Below, piece by piece: positions 60,160-64,000 of a stretch of 64,000 bases of DNA. The notes below the pieces were generated by a model that saw only the letters and a list, made by a program, of their open reading frames with translations, had not been told where the DNA came from and did not search any database. The position numbers were made by a program, and so were the translations under genes. This DNA comes from Catenovulum maritimum (GTDB taxonomy: Bacteria > Pseudomonadota > Gammaproteobacteria > Enterobacterales > Alteromonadaceae). Numbering within the stretch: the stretch's first letter is position 1; every line of letters begins with the position of its first letter. The stretch lies in assembly GCF_001050375.1 (NCBI RefSeq), contig NZ_KQ130496.1, positions 44,722-108,721 of the forward strand, read 5' to 3'.

Positions 60160-61566
60160 TTATACGCTGTAGTATAATTGGAACTCAACTGGGTGTGGCG
60201 CAACGCTAACTTGTTGTGCTTCTTCAGATTTAAGTTCGATGTATGCGTCGATCATCTCGTCGCTCATAACGCCACCAGCTTTTAAGAAGTCACGGTCAGC
60301 GTCTAATGCTGCTAATGCTTCTTCTAAAGAACGAGCAACTTTTGGAATTGCTTTTTCTTCTTCTGCAGGTAAGTTATATAAATCTTTATCCATAGCAGCG
60401 CCTGGATCGATTTTGTTGATGATACCGTCGATACCAGCCATTAACATAGACGTGAAGCCTAAGTAAGGGTTTTGTGTTGGATCAGGGAAACGACACTCGA
60501 TACGACGTGCACGATCGCTAGTTACGTATGGAATACGGATAGAAGCAGAACGGTTACGTGCAGAGTAAGCTAACATGATTGGCGCTTCGAAATGTGGAAC
60601 TAAACGCTTGTAAGAGTTAGTTGACGCATTTGTGAAAGCATTGATTGCTTTAGCATGCTTGATGATACCACCGATGTACCATAAAGCTTCTTGAGATAAA
60701 CCAGCGTACTTGTCACCAGCGAAAACGTTTTTACCGTCTTTCGCAATTGATTGGTGAACGTGCATACCAGAACCGTTATCACCAAGAAGAGGCTTAGGCA
60801 TGAAAGTAGCAGTTTTGCCGTATGCGTGAGCAACGTTATGGATAACATATTTTTTGATTTGAACTTCATCAGCTTTTTCAACCATAGAGTTGAACTGAGT
60901 AGCAATCTCGTTTTGACCAGCTGTAGCAACTTCATGGTGATGTGCTTCAACAACTTGACCCATTTCTTCAAGAATTAAACACATAGCTGCACGGATGTCG
61001 TGTGCTGAATCTACTGGTGGAACCGGGAAGTAACCGCCTTTAACACCTGGACGGTGAGCCATGTTGCCTTCGTCGTATGACTTACCTGAGTTCCAAGCTG
61101 CTTCAGTTGAATCTACGCTGTAGAAACCGCTACCCATTTGTTGATCGTATTTAACGTCATCAAATAAGAAGAACTCTGGCTCTGGACCGAAGTAAGCATC
61201 GTCACCGATACCAGTTGATTTTAAGAATTCCATTGCGCGTTTAGCGATTGAACGTGGATCACGGTCGTAACCTTGCATAGTTGCAGGCTCGATGATGTCA
61301 CAACGAATAATTAAAGTAGACTCTTCTGAGAAAGGGTCCATAACAGCAGTAGATGCGTCAGGCATAAGAATCATGTCTGATTCGTTGATACCTTTCCAAC
61401 CAGCAATTGAAGAACCGTCGAACATTTTACCGTCAACGAAGAAGTCATCATTTACTTGATGAGCTGGAATAGAAACGTGTTGTTCTTTACCTTTAGTATC
61501 AGTGAATCGTAAGTCAACGAATTTAACTTCGTTGTCTTTTAACGTAGCAAGAATTTCTGCAGACAT
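60160..61566 (-). CDS. glnA: Type I glutamine synthetase
   Basis: GlnA makes glutamine from glutamate, ammonia and ATP. At 468 aa it has the standard GSI length. Recognisable are [35 protein letters not shown] (metal and ATP sites), and DKDLYNLP with the adenylylation Tyr, so control by GlnE is likely. It is transcribed from a sigma-54/NtrC promoter. Confidence 0.99.
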   Translation of the reverse strand: MSAEILATLKDNEVKFVDLRFTDTKGKEQHVSIPAHQVNDDFFVDGKMFDGSSIAGWKGINESDMILMPDASTAVMDPFSEESTLIIRCDIIEPATMQGYDRDPRSIAKRAMEFLKSTGIGDDAYFGPEPEFFLFDDVKYDQQMGSGFYSVDSTEAAWNSGKSYDEGNMAHRPGVKGGYFPVPPVDSAHDIRAAMCLILEEMGQVVEAHHHEVATAGQNEIATQFNSMVEKADEVQIKKYVIHNVAHAYGKTATFMPKPLLGDNGSGMHVHQSIAKDGKNVFAGDKYAGLSQEALWYIGGIIKHAKAINAFTNASTNSYKRLVPHFEAPIMLAYSARNRSASIRIPYVTSDRARRIECRFPDPTQNPYLGFTSMLMAGIDGIINKIDPGAAMDKDLYNLPAEEEKAIPKVARSLEEALAALDADRDFLKAGGVMSDEMIDAYIELKSEEAQQVSVAPHPVEFQLYYSV

Positions 61567-61636
61567 TGCATTTCTCCGGAATATTATATTATTAATTAGC
61601 GCTAATTAATTAAAATTCACGCCTTGCGAATTTACC

Positions 61637-61652
61637 AGCAAATAGCATGCCA
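61637..61652 (-). promoter_or_regulatory. Sigma-54 promoter of glnA
   Basis: The minus strand reads TGGCATGCTATTTGCT, which matches the -24/-12 pattern TGGCAC-N5-TTGCW with one change. The start would be near 61626, giving a 60-nt leader before the glnA ATG. Confidence 0.8.
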
Positions 61653-61716
61653 TTACTTAAATCTTCAAATAATATAGGCATGTATCAATCTCTGCAGGGT
61701 TATTCACAAAACGCTT

Positions 61717-61755
61717 TGCTTTAATTTGGTGCGTAGGTTGCACAGTAATGATGCT
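61717..61755 (-). promoter_or_regulatory. Two NtrC-like enhancer sites upstream of glnA
   Basis: 61739-61755 reads TGCACAGTAATGATGCT (plus strand) and 61717-61733 reads CGCACCAAATTAAAGCA (minus strand). Each matches the NtrC consensus TGCACCAAAATGGTGCA at about 12 of 17 positions with good outer half-sites. Centres are 22 bp apart (two turns), near -99 and -121, an arrangement like glnAp2 of E. coli. Confidence 0.65.
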
Positions 61756-61992
61756 TTTGAAAAACCATCCTGACATCATTCACCCAAAATCGCCCACATA
61801 AAATACAGTAATAAAGTAAGCTAGGGCAAGTGCGAAACAACAATTATCGTAAAATAGATCAGTTTTTCGACGGTTTTACTACTATAAAAGTCGAACCCTG
61901 TGTACAATGCGCGCAATTTTATTCAATGCTCTGTTTATTTTTAAAGTAAAATGAGCATGAATTACTTTAACTATTAATCTCGGAAGCATCTT

Positions 61993-63810
61993 GTGTTAGA
62001 AAAATTGAGAAATATCGCGATCATCGCGCACGTTGACCATGGTAAAACTACCCTAGTTGATAAATTGTTAGGACAATCAGGTACTTTAGAAACCCGCGGC
62101 GGAAACGAAGAACGCGTTATGGATTCTAACGACATTGAAAAAGAACGTGGTATTACAATTCTTGCAAAAAACACTGCAATCGAATGGCAAGACTACCATA
62201 TCAATATCATAGATACCCCTGGACATGCTGACTTTGGCGGCGAAGTTGAACGTGTACTTTCAATGGCTGATTCAGTTTTGCTATTAGTAGATGCTCAAGA
62301 AGGTCCAATGCCACAAACGCGCTTCGTAACTCAAAAAGCATTCGCGCAAGGCTTAAAACCAATTGTTGTTATTAATAAAATCGACAAGCCAGGTGCTCGC
62401 CCTGATTGGGTAATGGATCAAATCTTTGATTTATTTGACAACCTAGGTGCAACAGACGAGCAATTAGACTTTACGACTGTTTATGCATCTGCGATTAACG
62501 GTTGGGCAACAATGGATTTAGACAATCCATCTGAGAACATGGAACCATTATTCCAAGCGATTGTTGATAATGTTGCTCCTCCAGTTGTTGAGCTTGACGG
62601 TGCATTTCAAATGCAAATTTCACAACTAGATTACAACTCATATGTTGGCGTGCTAGGTGTGGGTAGAATTAAACGTGGTTCGGTAAAACCAAACCAACAA
62701 GTGACTATCATCTCTGCAGACGGTACTAAACGAAATGCAAAAGTTGGCTCTATTCAAAGCTACCTTGGTTTAGAGCGAATTGAAGCGGAAGAAGCTTTTG
62801 CTGGTAACATTATTACTATCTCTGGTTGTGGTGAGCTTAAAATTTCAGACACTATTTGTTGCCCAAATAATGTTGAAGCTTTACCTGCGTTATCAGTAGA
62901 TGAACCAACAGTAACTATGACTTTCTCTGTTAATAATTCACCTTTCTGTGGTAAAGAAGGTAAATACGTTACATCACGTAATATTCGTGAGAGATTAGAT
63001 AAAGAATTAGTCCACAACGTTGCATTAAGAGTTGAAGATACTGACAATCCTGATAGCTTCCGTGTATCTGGTCGTGGTGAATTACACCTAGGTATTTTAA
63101 TCGAAAACATGAGACGTGAAGGTTACGAATTAGCCGTATCTCGTCCTCAAGTTATTTTACGTACTGTTGACGGCGTACTTGAAGAACCATTTGAAACAGT
63201 GACAATTGACTGTGAAGAAGAGCACCAAGGTTCAATCATGGAGCAAGTTGGTTTACGTAAAGGTGAATTAACTGATATGGCACCAGATGGTAAAGGCCGC
63301 ATGCGTCTAGACTTCTTAATGCCAAGCCGTGGTTTAATTGGTTTCCAAACAGATTTCATGACAATCACTTCTGGTTCAGGTCTTATTTACCATACGTATT
63401 CACATTATGCGCCGCATAAAGGTGGAGAAATTGGTGTTCGTAATAACGGTGTATTAATTGCTAATGCAACAGGTAAAGCATTAACGAATGCATTATTTAA
63501 CTTACAAGAGCGTGGTCGTTTATTTATCGGTCATGGTGTTGAAGTTTATGAAGGCATGGTAATTGGTATTCACAACCGCGACAACGACCTTACGGTTAAC
63601 GCGCTTAAAGGTAAGCAATTAACTAACGTACGTGCATCAGGTACAGATGAAGCTCAAACGCTTTCTCCACACCTTAAATATTCTCTAGAGCAATCATTAG
63701 AGTTTATCGCTGATGATGAGTTAGTTGAAGTTACACCAATTAACATTCGAATTCGTAAGCGTCATCTTACTGAAAACGAACGTAAACGTGCTTCAAGAGA
63801 AAAGTCATAA
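61993..63810 (+). CDS. typA: Ribosome-associated translational GTPase TypA/BipA
   Basis: 605 aa, starting at GTG. An EF-G-like G domain opens with [17 protein letters not shown] (G1) and has [15 protein letters not shown] (G3) and NKIDKP (G4). Domains II, III, V and the BipA-specific C-terminal domain follow ([29 protein letters not shown]). It aids 50S assembly at low temperature. It is divergent from glnA, as in many Gammaproteobacteria. Confidence 0.98.
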   Translation: MLEKLRNIAIIAHVDHGKTTLVDKLLGQSGTLETRGGNEERVMDSNDIEKERGITILAKNTAIEWQDYHINIIDTPGHADFGGEVERVLSMADSVLLLVDAQEGPMPQTRFVTQKAFAQGLKPIVVINKIDKPGARPDWVMDQIFDLFDNLGATDEQLDFTTVYASAINGWATMDLDNPSENMEPLFQAIVDNVAPPVVELDGAFQMQISQLDYNSYVGVLGVGRIKRGSVKPNQQVTIISADGTKRNAKVGSIQSYLGLERIEAEEAFAGNIITISGCGELKISDTICCPNNVEALPALSVDEPTVTMTFSVNNSPFCGKEGKYVTSRNIRERLDKELVHNVALRVEDTDNPDSFRVSGRGELHLGILIENMRREGYELAVSRPQVILRTVDGVLEEPFETVTIDCEEEHQGSIMEQVGLRKGELTDMAPDGKGRMRLDFLMPSRGLIGFQTDFMTITSGSGLIYHTYSHYAPHKGGEIGVRNNGVLIANATGKALTNALFNLQERGRLFIGHGVEVYEGMVIGIHNRDNDLTVNALKGKQLTNVRASGTDEAQTLSPHLKYSLEQSLEFIADDELVEVTPINIRIRKRHLTENERKRASREKS

Positions 63811-63837
63811 TTTACTCTGCTCTTACGCATTAATATG

Positions 63838-63863
63838 AAAAGCGCCAATCGGCGCTTTTTTTA
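63838..63863 (+). terminator. typA terminator
   Basis: AAAAGCGCC-AATC-GGCGCTTTT followed by further T. Strong intrinsic terminator. Confidence 0.95.
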
Positions 63864-63930
63864 TACCTGAATAAGCTGAATTCAGTGTAATTATTAACAA
63901 AGACTTAAAACTTTTTCTAGGGGGGATATT

Positions 63931-64000
63931 TTTCCTTAGAACAAGGCGAATTTGCGTACGTAATCGAATAGCTGGCTATTGCTAGCGAACTCAACGCACC
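63931..64000 (+). repeat. Dispersed intergenic repeat, copy at the window edge
   Basis: Begins CTTAGAACAAGGCGAATTTG and contains GAATAGCTGGCTATTGCTAG. It matches the inverted copy at 39071-39113 and continues out of the window. No transposase is linked to it, so it looks like a non-autonomous intergenic element. Confidence 0.65.

Noticed and set aside
61727..61744. GGTGC-N6-GCAC inverted repeat as an NtrC site
   Set aside because: Its arms face the wrong way for NtrC (consensus GCACC-N5-GGTGC). The two flanking sites fit better.

Overview
The window looks like a piece of a marine gammaproteobacterial chromosome, most likely from the Alteromonadales (Alteromonas, Catenovulum, Shewanella or Pseudoalteromonas relatives). 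The DNA is AT-rich. Several gene neighbourhoods are typical of Gammaproteobacteria: yibN-grxC-secB-gpsA, gpmI-envC, rplU-rpmA-obgE, lpoA-yraN-diaA-dolP beside rsmI, and glnA-DUF4124-ntrB-ntrC beside typA. A GlcNAc kinase and SIS-type GlcN-6-P deaminase of the Shewanella kind point the same way. No tRNA gene, rRNA gene, transposase or integrase was seen.

Layout. 0-15 kb: tail of a PBP1C gene, a GNAT-nitrilase fusion, ompW, a periplasmic binding-like protein, the gpsA/secB/grxC/yibN operon, gpmI-envC, tex, and a two-gene secreted module (cytochrome c plus sorbosone/glucose dehydrogenase-like propeller). 14.9-27.4 kb: a complete type I-E CRISPR-Cas island read on the minus strand. In transcription order it is a WYL regulator, a small membrane protein, cas3, cas6e, cse2, cas7, cas5, cas8e, cas1, cas2, a leader, and a 52-repeat array. 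Compared with the E. coli order, cas8e and cas6e have exchanged places. 27.7-30 kb: a lipoprotein fusing a sulfatase to a YHYH domain. 30-39 kb: DUF1003, trmL, acnB, a HIT protein, ispB, rplU-rpmA, obgE, folA.

39.0-39.9 kb has no protein gene. It holds what I read as a CsrB-family regulatory RNA: about 29 GGA motifs in about 450 nt, preceded at a fitting distance by a palindrome that matches the UvrY/GacA box at 17 of 18 positions as I remember that box. If right, this is the main regulatory RNA of the Csr/Rsm carbon-storage circuit in this organism.

40-53 kb: mtnD, erpA, a CLC channel-like protein, hemJ, GlcNAc catabolism (nagB-II, nagK) placed directly after the dolP cluster, lpoA, rsmI, and a DUF3015/DUF4105 pair. 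53.1-53.5 kb is the RNase P RNA gene. 53.5-57 kb holds an unknown helical protein, a secreted beta-helix protein and a PldB-like hydrolase. 57-61.8 kb is the nitrogen regulon glnA-DUF4124-ntrB-ntrC, with a sigma-54 promoter and two NtrC-like enhancer sites in front of glnA. typA and a dispersed intergenic repeat end the window; a second, inverted copy of that repeat lies at 39.1 kb.

The most interesting material is the CRISPR island: the rearranged operon, its WYL regulator and membrane protein, a leader that keeps the E. coli TTGGTAGA block at the same distance from the first repeat, two spacers differing only at crRNA positions 5 and 30, and two spacers coding collagen-like Gly-X-Y repeats, one of them 9 nt short. 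The CsrB-like RNA is the second highlight.
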